A model generated the notes under the pieces. It was given only the letters and a program-made list of their open reading frames with translations, had not been told where the DNA came from and did no database searches. From contig NC_088298.1 of assembly GCF_032854445.1 (NCBI RefSeq), positions 20,361,295 to 20,425,294 of the forward strand: a stretch of DNA of 64,000 bases, read 5' to 3'. The DNA is from Liolophura sinensis (lineage: Eukaryota > Mollusca > Polyplacophora > Chitonida > Chitonidae). The first letter of the stretch is position 1. Each line of letters opens with the position of its first letter. This document shows, piece by piece, positions 50,501 to 54,117 of this stretch. Both the position numbers and the translations under genes were made by a program.

Positions 50501-53500
50501 ACTGACAGTTCAGGAATGTAATAAACAAGCTCTCGCTTCACTGAGCAGTTAGTCTTTGCTTCTTCCACCAACAGTTCATGTTTTCCTCAGTTTTAATCAT
50601 AATAATTTTAGTATATGCACTTCGCAACAGGTTGATTGTTTTATTATTGTTATTTTGTAATGAATGGGAATTTGGGAGAAAACTCTGCGGGGTGTCATGT
50701 CAAATATCCATTTTTAAACTGCAGTGTTATCAGTATACAAAGCTGTGAGCAGAATTTAGCACACCCATACTTGCAAACTAGGCCTACCAGCAGACGAGAT
50801 GAAGATGTCAAACTGTGATCAAAACATCACCTTCACACTTGCGTTTGCACTGCTGCAGCTAAACATTTCTTGTTTATTTTTGTGGAATTTGAAACACTGT
50901 CAACTTCCTCCCATATTTCGTAAACAGGAATACTTAATTTACTTAATATTTAATCAGGTCCCCTCAGATGAAATTTTAGTCATACAGATTGGTTTTATCT
51001 ACGTGGAGACACAAGCCACTTACAATTACAGGACTTGAAATTTGCACGTGTCTACCTATCGATCACATGATTTTTGCTGCTGAAGTGTAAAAGAATAATC
51101 TGTCACTGGTGACCTGTAAATCAAGTCTGGGCAAAACTGTTTACAGAAAATCATAAAACATTTTGTTTATTAAGCCAGTGACGGTGTTATGCGAACTCCT
51201 TATGTGATAACAACTCAGACAAATCCTGTCTCCCAATATGCCGGACTCACACATGGAGCTAGTGAAAAGAGGTATAAGTAAGTCGTGGTAGTTTTCAGAA
51301 GCCTTGAGTGGAGCATGTTTTCTTTGTTCAATGGAGGTTTCCGATATAAAAACGCAGGAAAAGGAACTCTTCTGCTATTGGAGGACAGTTCCAACTTTAA
51401 AGAAACAAAATGTGCGTGTAGACTTACTAAATTGGAATTACATGGACACGGGAAACTGATGACAGATATTTGTCAATGAAATTCATTTTGAGATAAAATG
51501 CATTTGTACACACATTCGTTGCATAATGAGGGCTCTCAGCAGACAACAGTTCACCAGATAACAGTGTGAGATGACTGCCAGGTAGGCCTAACCAGAATAG
51601 TTGATTCGTCTGCAATGTACATTCCTTGTTTGGTGTGATTATGCTTTGAGACAGTGTTTGGATTTTGAAGGTTTGTAATAGACATCGCCTGTCTTAATAA
51701 TTTCTTCGAATTCATTCATGGGTATATGTAGAGATGTACATGCAGGCCTATGAGTCGGGAGACCTGCACACCCCATGTGGCGAGGATTGGCAACCAGAGG
51801 CGCCAAGTGCCATTCAGGGTAATGAATCTGGCAGGAGTCTAATCGCTGTCTTCTGACATCTTGCAGCCTACCCAGATTGTGTGAATGTAAACGACAGTAA
51901 CTCACGTGCGAAACTTCAGATCATTTACCATATTATTTTTATAAAATAAATAACAATAATAACAGCAGATAAAATTCACCTACTTGTAAATAGAAGAATG
52001 GAGCTTCCTGAATTTAATTTTGATTTACCGAAAGATTGATGTCTTTTGAAAGCACATACCAATCACTTAAATTGCCGTTTTTTAAATAAAATTAAGACCA
52101 TCCATTGATGTATTTTCTTTGAATGAATTATAAACTAGAGCTTGTTTTGTAGTTAAGCTCAGTAGTTTCTGCTGAAGATTTGAACCGTGATCATATGATA
52201 ATGGCAGTAACACCTTACTATATCAGAATGGGCATTGTTGTGTGGCAGAAGTCGAACAAAATTAACTTAAAAAAAAGTTCATTGGTTATTTGTAAATTTA
52301 TTTATTGTTATTATTGTTATTATTTTTGTTTATTTATTTATGATTTATGATTTTAGTTGCCTGTAGATTTATGTAGATTTGTAGATGTGTAGATTTATTT
52401 ATTATTATTATTGTTATTATTTTTTATTTATTTATTTATTTATTTGATTGTTGTTTTATGCCGTACTTAAGAATGTTTCACTTATATGACGGCAGCCATC
52501 ATTATGGTGGAAGGAAACCGGGCAGAGCCAGGGAAACCCACGATCATCCATAGATGTTTTTAGTCGCCTGTCTATAAATTTCACAGAATTTTTTTATTTT
52601 CAATGTGGTTTGTGGTTCTTTTCCCTGCCAAGCGTCCAAAAATTTTCCAATTTTACTTTTCAGATATGGACCCTGACTTGAAGCTTGCCATGGAAATTTC
52701 GCTCAAAGATTCCAAAGGCTCTGGAAGCCCAGCTTCAGACCGATGCCCTCATCATTCCAGGAAGTCCAGCAACAGTCGCTTTAACTTTGAGGACACGACA
52801 TCCAGCGTTGTCGCTCAGGTGCCAAACAAGAGTGTCGAGGATCTCATCCACATGGAGCAGCTTCCTAAACTGGCCATTGAGGATATGGCAGGGCCGAAAG
52901 ACGACCCCTTAGAAGAGTTAGGGGCTTATGGTGGACAAGGGGCCCAGGCAGTTCCTTTGTTGTGTGCTGGATCTTCTGGGTTGTCAGCAGGTGCTTCATG
53001 TCCAAATCCACAAAGTCATCTTCTGCTGTCTGGAGGACCTCAGGCTGTTCCTCAAGTCAGCAGAAGCAGTAGCAAAGCAATGTCGGCACACAGCAAGGCA
53101 ATGTTGGAGAGTAACGTTGCATTTCCAGCTAGCCAGTCAGAATTGCCCGTAAAAGACCAGGCAATGCCTTCCCATGACGACACCGCTGCAACTCTGCCTG
53201 AGAGGAAAGTGGGTTCAAGACTATCAGATTCTAGCTTTGGGATCATAAAGGACCTGGATGTGACGAACATTCATGCTGGAGACGTGGACAAAACAAAAGA
53301 ATTCTTAGCCAAAGACATTAGCCTTTTCCCAAAGCAGAAGGAGAGTAAAGGAGGCAGAGCTGATGGGGAAGTTCGTAAAGACAAGAATGAGGACTCTGTG
53401 CAGTTTACATGCCAATTCCCACAGCAGTGGATCACAGACTCTTGTGATGCAGGGACGGAAAGAGCCTTATTGGGGCAGGAGACAAAAGTTACGCTTGATT

Positions 53501-54117
53501 TTTCGACGTCTGATCTTTCGTTCATTGACGCTGAATCACCAGAGGCAGTTAAAATGGATTCAGTTTTCACAGAAGGGAGTAAGAGTGAATCCGGAGTATT
53601 GTGGTCTGGACGTATGGCTGTTGATGCAGACTCTCCAGAACTGCGAGCGGAACAAAGCAGTGTTCAACCTGAGAGACTCGATAGTCAAACCGACATGGGT
53701 TCACATAGCGATTGCAATATAGACAAAGCGAAGCTTCTGCAGATGACAGAGGATCTCTTGATAATGACAGCCGCTCTGCCAAGCTTTGACTGGGACGAGG
53801 GAGGTCAATCCGAGGAAGACAGCTTGGCGTCTCGTCACGGGCATGCAGAAGCAAGCACCATCACCCAGAGAGCGAGCATGGCGGAATCAGAGCCTAGCGA
53901 AGTTGAGGAAGACTCAGACTCCCGGGACTGTGTTGACCCCTCACGAGCTCCTGTCCGAAGTGATATACAGAGGGTCAGGAATCCTTTTGTCCCCACTAGG
54001 GCCAGCGATCCTAATGACCTTGAACATTCAAACGTTACATCCCAGGATGACCTTGACCCTTCAGAGGTCACTGACCCCAATGAACTTGCATTGTCCAGTC
54101 ATTCTTTCTATGTGTGA
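17400..54117 (+). CDS. ANKIB1: ANKIB1, ankyrin repeat and IBR domain RBR-type E3 ubiquitin ligase (whole gene; CDS 26727-54117)
   Basis: Ariadne-family RBR E3 ligase. RING1 recruits E2~Ub, ubiquitin passes to the RING2 catalytic cysteine, then to substrate; the Ariadne domain restrains RING2. The CDS has 21 exons: 26727-26914, 27770-27977, 30056-30112, 30717-30842, 31720-31776, 35421-35538, 36179-36345, 37179-37267, 38240-38384, 38937-39109, 40046-40134, 41239-41369, 42657-42791, 44117-44203, 44999-45068, 45617-45972, 47248-47413, 47610-47744, 48200-48320, 49758-49936, 52664-54117. All phases agree; 4,251 nt, 1,416 residues. Layout: MGSASS N terminus fitting the N-myristoylation consensus; ankyrin 40-193; UBA-like 220-275; RING1 308-358; IBR from 386; RING2 496-530 with catalytic Cys509; Ariadne 562-720; Cys/His insert 790-816; UIM-like motifs near 840, 920 and 935; acidic tail. 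Human ANKIB1 is about 1,089 residues, so this tail is longer. The 5' bound is inferred from a UTR donor. Confidence 0.93.
17757..17870 (+). repeat. Copy of the 14.1-kb segment in ANKIB1 intron 1
   Basis: GATAGCTGTGTCTGTATGCC to GTTCATCTCTTAGTCTCTT matches 14068-14173 with few changes. Confidence 0.8.
18377..18837. mobile_element. Long-TIR (foldback-like) non-autonomous element
   Basis: About 58-bp inverted ends share AACACAAAGTGTTG and GAGAGTTA(T/C)GGAG. Inverted similarity continues inward (GACGGTAAACA, CTAGCATAAAT). No coding frame. Target-site duplication not clear. Confidence 0.75.
18840..19800. other. ANKIB1 intron 1, nothing recognised
   Basis: AT-rich; no gene, RNA or repeat recognised. 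Confidence 0.45.
19808..20043 (+). mobile_element. MITE-A copy
   Basis: Starts TACTGTAATTCCTCAACC and ends GAAAAGATTGAGGAATTAGG; the ends are inverted repeats. Confidence 0.82.
20192..20407 (+). mobile_element. MITE-A copy, second in 600 bp
   Basis: Starts TACTGTAATTCTTCTACC and ends GAAAAGGTAGAGGAATTAGG. Same orientation and core as 19808-20043. Confidence 0.82.
20410..22040. other. ANKIB1 intron 1, little content
   Basis: A diverged MITE-A fragment may lie at 21400-21560 (CAATTTTAGGACTTCACAAAA). Nothing else recognised. Confidence 0.4.
22045..22110. repeat. (AT)n microsatellite; another at 22286-22311
   Basis: Runs of TATATA interspersed with TATAATATAATA. Confidence 0.95.
22640..23890 (-). 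pseudogene. Non-LTR retrotransposon reverse transcriptase remnant
   Basis: 5' part 23890-23645 (minus): [19 protein letters not shown] and [16 protein letters not shown], the RT finger/palm A motif with catalytic Asp. 3' part 22965-22645: [18 protein letters not shown], the YADD catalytic box, then after a frame change [19 protein letters not shown] 59-bp minisatellite separates the halves. Frameshifted and dead. The clade cannot be fixed from this; it looks like a LINE of the Jockey/CR1 kind. Confidence 0.85.
22972..23617. repeat. 59-bp minisatellite inside the LINE remnant, about 11 copies
   Basis: Unit with AGGTGCCTGCAATATTACAG then CTCTGGTTAGCTGAGTATCT. Units differ by 5-15%. Confidence 0.92.
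24055..24203 (+). repeat. Diverged SINE-A 3' part
   Basis: CCTACCATTTGGCTGCCATC, GTGAAGTATTCTTCAGTACA and an AAGTAAATAAA tail. Confidence 0.6.
24331..24552 (-). mobile_element. MITE-A copy, well preserved
   Basis: Starts TACCCTAATCCCTCAACCTT and ends AAGGTTGAAGAATTACAGTA. The ends are inverted complements over about 20 bp. Confidence 0.85.
24998..25143 (+). repeat. SINE-A, tRNA head only
   Basis: TAGCTCACCAGCAAGG A box, GAGTTCAAGTCC B box, truncated after CCTGTGGATGGTCATG. Confidence 0.75.
25200..26460. other. End of ANKIB1 intron 1
   Basis: A (GT)n run at 26062-26089; otherwise nothing recognised. Confidence 0.45.
26470..26640 (+). repeat. SINE-E copy
   Basis: AACTTGCCAAAGGTCAGTAG, TTTCCTCCACCTGTGAACAT and a CAATCAGTTGATCA-type tail. 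Related copies at 37735, 39595, 39830 and 55205. Confidence 0.6.
26727..26914 (+). CDS. ANKIB1: ANKIB1 exon 2 (start codon, first ankyrin repeat)
   Basis: The exon begins at 26681 after TTCAAACAG; the ATG is at 26727. Residues 1-62. [10 protein letters not shown] parallels vertebrate MGNTTTKFRK, with Gly2 and Ser6 as in myristoylated proteins. [16 protein letters not shown] is a classic ankyrin helix pair. Donor ACG|GTAGGA, phase 2. Confidence 0.94.
26993..27205 (+). repeat. SINE-B copy, 5' truncated
   Basis: Begins at ACGACTGGTTGACC and runs to GACGTTAAACCCCAAGCACT. Over 85% like 6540-6755. Confidence 0.85.
27770..27977 (+). CDS. ANKIB1: ANKIB1 exon 3 (second ankyrin repeat)
   Basis: Residues 63-132: [20 protein letters not shown] then LHCVCMEKN, and [10 protein letters not shown]. 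Acceptor CTTTACAG. The donor is the unusual GAG|GTTTGT, phase 0. Confidence 0.92.
28095..28250 (-). repeat. SINE-A copy, 3' half
   Basis: (TTTA)n then the reversed GAGTAT, CCAGCATTATGGTGAGAGGA and CACGACCATCCGCAGG. Confidence 0.8.
28584..28612. other. Perfect 13-bp hairpin
   Basis: GGGTCACTGAAAT, loop GGT, ATTTCAGTGACCC. Function unknown. Confidence 0.7.
29083..29950. repeat. 51-bp minisatellite, 17 copies, in ANKIB1 intron 3
   Basis: Near-identical units. Because 51 is a multiple of three, the minus strand stays open as repeated [17 protein letters not shown] for 278 residues. On the ANKIB1-sense strand each unit has a pyrimidine-rich ACTCTTCTACATTCACTATA followed by CCAG|GAG, an acceptor-like shape. 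Confidence 0.95.
30056..30112 (+). CDS. ANKIB1: ANKIB1 exon 4 (third ankyrin repeat)
   Basis: 57 nt, residues 133-151, [19 protein letters not shown], near-identical in style to vertebrate [18 protein letters not shown]. Acceptor TTTGCAG, donor GAG|GTAAGA. It lies about 110 bp after the 51-bp array. Confidence 0.95.
30175..30405. repeat. 38-bp tandem repeat, about 6 copies
   Basis: Unit ACTGCATACAACCTAAAGTC then TCGTCCATGATTGCTTAT. Begins 63 bp after exon 4. Confidence 0.9.
30717..30842 (+). CDS. ANKIB1: ANKIB1 exon 5 (end of ankyrin region)
   Basis: Residues 152-193, [19 protein letters not shown] and [11 protein letters not shown], colinear with vertebrate ANKIB1. Acceptor TGTTCAG, donor TCT|GTAAGT, phase 0. 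Confidence 0.94.
31147..31274 (+). repeat. SINE-A 3' half
   Basis: CCTCCCACCATAATGCTGGT and CACCAATCAAATGAATCAAT. Confidence 0.8.
31388..31525 (-). repeat. SINE-A 3' half, opposite orientation
   Basis: (TTTATTTC)n, GATTGGTGTTTAACACCGTA and TTATGGTGGGAAGAAACC. Confidence 0.8.
31720..31776 (+). CDS. ANKIB1: ANKIB1 exon 6 (short linker; 3' end amplified downstream)
   Basis: 57 nt, residues 194-212, [19 protein letters not shown], acidic and little conserved. Acceptor T-tract CAG, donor GAG|GTAAGT, phase 0. From about 31735 the exon is the first unit of the 76-bp array that runs to 34384. Confidence 0.87.
31777..34384 (+). repeat. 76-bp array of exon 6 3' half plus donor plus intron, about 34 copies
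   Basis: Each unit holds GACAAGTAGTGAGGAACTTT-TATCTAACTCTTATAACGAG, identical in frame to the exon 6 end ([13 protein letters not shown]), then GTAAGTAAAATGTATGG and TTATTTGTGTAGCTGT. Most units keep the full GAG|GTAAGT donor and a TTTGTGTAG|C that could act as an acceptor. A few have GAT or AAG before GTAAG, or ATAAG in place of GTAAG. Spacing measured as 76 bp over successive units. Confidence 0.97.
34830..35377. mobile_element. hAT-like non-autonomous transposon, 548 bp
   Basis: Ends CAGAAGTGTATTACCTAGAA and its complement run inverted for about 54 bp (AGAAGTATGCAA, CCCTATAGCTAGTCTCCAC). Flanked by GTATATG at 34823-34829 and 35378-35384. CAG...CTG ends and a 7-8 bp duplication suit the hAT superfamily. 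No transposase. Confidence 0.85.
35421..35538 (+). CDS. ANKIB1: ANKIB1 exon 7 (UBA-like, first half)
   Basis: Residues 213-251, [20 protein letters not shown] then [19 protein letters not shown], matching vertebrate GLRPQDLRRLKDMLIVETAD. Acceptor TCTGCAG, donor ATG|GTGAGT, phase 1. Confidence 0.95.
36179..36345 (+). CDS. ANKIB1: ANKIB1 exon 8 (UBA-like, second half, and linker)
   Basis: Residues 252-307: [20 protein letters not shown], then a Pro/Ser/Thr-rich linker up to RING1. Acceptor TTATAG, donor ATG|GTAATG, phase 0. Confidence 0.92.
36375..36560. mobile_element. MITE-D copy
   Basis: AAGGGATAGAGAATCATTTC at one end and GACTCTTTATCCCTTAAAG at the other. Confidence 0.65.
36598..36665 (+). 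repeat. tRNA-like SINE head or tRNA pseudogene
   Basis: A box ATAGCTCAGATGG and B box GAGTTCAAATCC at the right spacing; the acceptor stem does not pair well. Confidence 0.5.
36850..36975 (+). repeat. SINE-A 3' part with internal (AAT)n
   Basis: CCTCCCACCATAATAATAAT, an expanded microsatellite inside the element, then CGAATAAATAAAT. Confidence 0.75.
37179..37267 (+). CDS. ANKIB1: ANKIB1 exon 9 (RING1, first half)
   Basis: Residues 308-336 with CEIC (308, 311), [12 protein letters not shown] (Cys326, His328, Cys331, Cys334). These are six of the eight RING1 ligands. Acceptor GTTACAG, donor AAC|GTAAGT, phase 2. Confidence 0.96.
37735..37905 (+). repeat. SINE-E copy
   Basis: AAAGGTCAGTGGTTTACTCT, TTTCCTCCAGCCATGAACCT and an (AATC)n tail. 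Confidence 0.6.
37965..38095 (+). repeat. SINE-A 3' part
   Basis: CCTGCGAATGGTCACAGG, CCTCCCATCATAAATCTGGT, GGTGTAAAACACAAATAAGA. Confidence 0.75.
38240..38384 (+). CDS. ANKIB1: ANKIB1 exon 10 (RING1, second half)
   Basis: Residues 337-385. [20 protein letters not shown] gives the last RING1 cysteines 353 and 358; [12 protein letters not shown] and YLQFDIQ follow, as in vertebrates. Acceptor TGTGCAG, donor CAG|GTGAGA. Confidence 0.96.
38618..38805. mobile_element. MITE-D copy, diverged
   Basis: AAGGGGTACAAAAACAATGC and TGATTGACTGAG at the left; CCAGTCAGAAACAATTG at the right. Confidence 0.55.
38937..39109 (+). CDS. ANKIB1: ANKIB1 exon 11 (IBR domain)
   Basis: Residues 386-442, [20 protein letters not shown] then [12 protein letters not shown], the in-between-RING zinc ligands. 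Acceptor GTCCAG, donor TTG|GTGAGT, phase 2. Confidence 0.95.
39165..39320 (+). repeat. SINE-A head
   Basis: GGTCAGTTGATTAGCACGCT, GTGAGTTCAGTTCCAGCTCA, CGTGGGAAGGTCTGACAGCA. Confidence 0.8.
39560..40040 (+). repeat. Tandem SINE-E copies before exon 12
   Basis: Two to three units, each with CAAAGGC(C/T)...TGGTTTTATC and a (CAGT/CAAT)n tail. The last tail ends next to the exon 12 acceptor. Confidence 0.6.
40046..40134 (+). CDS. ANKIB1: ANKIB1 exon 12 (end of IBR)
   Basis: Residues 443-472, [18 protein letters not shown], the remaining IBR cysteines and the start of the IBR-RING2 linker. Acceptor GCCACAG, donor AGT|GTGAGT, phase 1. Confidence 0.94.
40470..40641. mobile_element. MITE-C copy
   Basis: GAGACATAATTTGCTCAGTT, TTTAGTGATAC, AATTCCACTGAATTTG and end TAGGTTTACAGTA. 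Matches 42135-42350 and 60697-60892. Confidence 0.65.
41239..41369 (+). CDS. ANKIB1: ANKIB1 exon 13 (RING2 with catalytic cysteine)
   Basis: Residues 473-516. [20 protein letters not shown] then NEGCNHMKC. Cys496 and Cys499 bind zinc; Cys509 in GCNHM aligns with the thioester-forming cysteine of Ariadne RBR ligases. Acceptor GTGCCAG, donor AAG|GTAAGG, phase 0. Confidence 0.96.
41385..42140. repeat. (TTTGTCTTTGTGTCTG)n low-complexity tract
   Basis: About 750 bp of T/G/C-only repeats right after exon 13. It keeps two plus frames open as Cys/Leu/Val/Phe-rich peptides without meaning. Confidence 0.95.
42135..42350. mobile_element. MITE-C copy
   Basis: CAAGCTTTTCAACCAATATC at the left and GAAAAGTTTGAAAATTTACA at the right form diverged inverted ends. 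Confidence 0.65.
42657..42791 (+). CDS. ANKIB1: ANKIB1 exon 14 (end of RING2, start of Ariadne region)
   Basis: Residues 517-561, [29 protein letters not shown], then the helix ending NAVSD. Acceptor TTCCAG, donor GAT|GTAAGT, phase 0. The last ~60 nt plus donor are copied in tandem immediately downstream. Confidence 0.95.
42792..42925 (+). repeat. Two tandem copies of the exon 14 tail and donor
   Basis: GGTGAAAAAGGTGGAGGGCA...GCTGTCTCTGATGTAAGTAC repeats the exon end and 5' splice site; a second, decayed copy lacks the donor. Units of about 63 bp. Confidence 0.9.
43130..43355 (+). repeat. SINE-A copy
   Basis: GACCCAGGAGCCTCCCACGA, GAATTCAAGTCCAGCTCATG, ACACGAGTCAAATAAAT. Confidence 0.85.
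44117..44203 (+). CDS. ANKIB1: ANKIB1 exon 15 (Ariadne helix)
   Basis: Residues 562-590, with [20 protein letters not shown], a highly conserved Ariadne-domain helix. Acceptor TTACAG, donor AAG|GTTTGT, phase 0, the same rare donor form as exon 3. Confidence 0.94.
44300..44525 (+). repeat. SINE-A copy
   Basis: GACCCGGGAGCCTCTCAACA, GGGTTCAAGTCCAGCTCACG, CTAATCAAATAAATAAGTGA. Confidence 0.85.
44999..45068 (+). CDS. ANKIB1: ANKIB1 exon 16 (Ariadne helix)
   Basis: Residues 591-613, [20 protein letters not shown], 70 nt, phase 1 at the end. Acceptor GAGCAG, donor TAG|GTAAGG. Confidence 0.93.
45290..45490 (+). repeat. SINE-A copy, tail lost
   Basis: GAACCAGGAGCCACC, GAGTTCAAGTCCAGCTCATG, CCTCTCACCATAATGCTTGC. 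Confidence 0.82.
45617..45972 (+). CDS. ANKIB1: ANKIB1 exon 17 (Ariadne domain core)
   Basis: Residues 614-732. [35 protein letters not shown] and [13 protein letters not shown] match vertebrate ANKIB1 closely. It ends in a basic stretch, [15 protein letters not shown]. Acceptor TCACAG, donor GAT|GTAAGT, phase 0. A competing acceptor TTCACAG lies 32 bp upstream. Confidence 0.95.
46251..46516 (+). mobile_element. SINE-A, full-length reference copy
   Basis: Head GGGGCCTCTCTGGCTCAGCT with A box TGGCTCAGCTGG and B box GAGTTCAAGTCC, conserved body CCTCCCACCATAATGCTGGC, GAGTACGGCGTAAAACACCA, tail (ATAA)n. In ANKIB1 intron 17. Confidence 0.92.
46670..47090 (+). repeat. Dispersed ~0.4-kb repeat, copy 2
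   Basis: Inverted counterpart of 15225-15600. Confidence 0.85.
47248..47413 (+). CDS. ANKIB1: ANKIB1 exon 18 (post-Ariadne, acidic)
   Basis: Residues 733-787, [20 protein letters not shown] then [14 protein letters not shown]. Acceptor TTTTCAG, donor TTG|GTAAGG, phase 1. No named domain. Confidence 0.9.
47610..47744 (+). CDS. ANKIB1: ANKIB1 exon 19 (Cys/His-rich putative zinc-binding insert)
   Basis: Residues 788-832. Cys790 and Cys795 (CLRPDC), His809 and His811 (AAHDHC), Cys812 and Cys816 (CSLRC) make a compact C-x4-C-x16-C-x3-C set, followed by the helix [14 protein letters not shown] do not recall such a motif in vertebrate ANKIB1. Zinc binding is inferred. Acceptor TTACAG, donor CAG|GTATGT, phase 1. 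Confidence 0.88.
47850..48199 (+). pseudogene. Two decayed tandem copies of ANKIB1 exon 20 (UIM exon)
   Basis: Around 47955 TGTGTCAG is followed by [15 protein letters not shown]-stop; around 48078 TTGTCAG is followed by [18 protein letters not shown]. Both align with the live exon's [18 protein letters not shown] and both keep a CAG at the matching place. The flanking introns (CACAATTTACATAT..., TAGCATGAA) repeat too, in units of about 120-130 bp. Confidence 0.82.
48200..48320 (+). CDS. ANKIB1: ANKIB1 exon 20 (UIM)
   Basis: Residues 833-872. [16 protein letters not shown] fits the ubiquitin-interacting motif (acidic cluster, Ala at the centre, Ser four residues on). Acceptor TTTCAG, donor CAG|GTCAGT, phase 2. 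Two decayed copies of this exon sit just upstream. Confidence 0.9.
48530..48745 (+). repeat. SINE-B-like head, diverged
   Basis: GGTGACCTAAGGGTTAGGGA (A-box region), GGAATCAAACCTAGGTCAGG, then TAACGGGACTGGTTGGCCCG as in SINE-B. Confidence 0.65.
48810..49036 (+). mobile_element. MITE-A copy with internal triplication
   Basis: Ends GTGAAAAGGTTGAGGAATTA-GGGTA; TTGCCATTAATGTGTGAAAA occurs three times in tandem near the end. Confidence 0.75.
49040..49757. other. ANKIB1 intron 20, no recognised content
   Basis: Nothing beyond ordinary intron. Confidence 0.45.
49758..49936 (+). CDS. ANKIB1: ANKIB1 exon 21 (Ser/Pro linker, UIM-like end)
   Basis: Residues 873-932. Ser/Pro-rich, then [20 protein letters not shown], which resembles a UIM but has Val in place of the central Ala. 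Acceptor TTCCCAG, donor AAG|GTCAGA, phase 1. Confidence 0.87.
50110..50240 (+). repeat. SINE-A 3' part
   Basis: CCTCCCACCATAATGCTGGC, CACCAATCAAATAAATAAAT. Confidence 0.85.
50250..52400. other. ANKIB1 intron 21, largely featureless
   Basis: No exon or RNA found. Short AT-rich tracts near 52300-52440. Confidence 0.45.
52420..52560 (-). repeat. SINE-A 3' part, 100 bp before the last exon
   Basis: (TTTA)n, GCCGTACTTAAGAATGTTTC, CATTATGGTGGAAGGAAACC. Confidence 0.85.
52664..54117 (+). CDS. ANKIB1: ANKIB1 exon 22 (terminal exon, UIM and long acidic tail)
   Basis: Residues 933-1416 and the stop TGA at 54115. It opens with [16 protein letters not shown], a good UIM. The rest is Ser/Asp/Glu-rich and probably disordered, with degenerate DPN-D/E-L and [11 protein letters not shown] repeats near the end. 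The last residues are SHSFYV. Acceptor CTTTTCAG. The ANKIB1-specific frame stays open throughout 1,454 nt. Confidence 0.93.
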
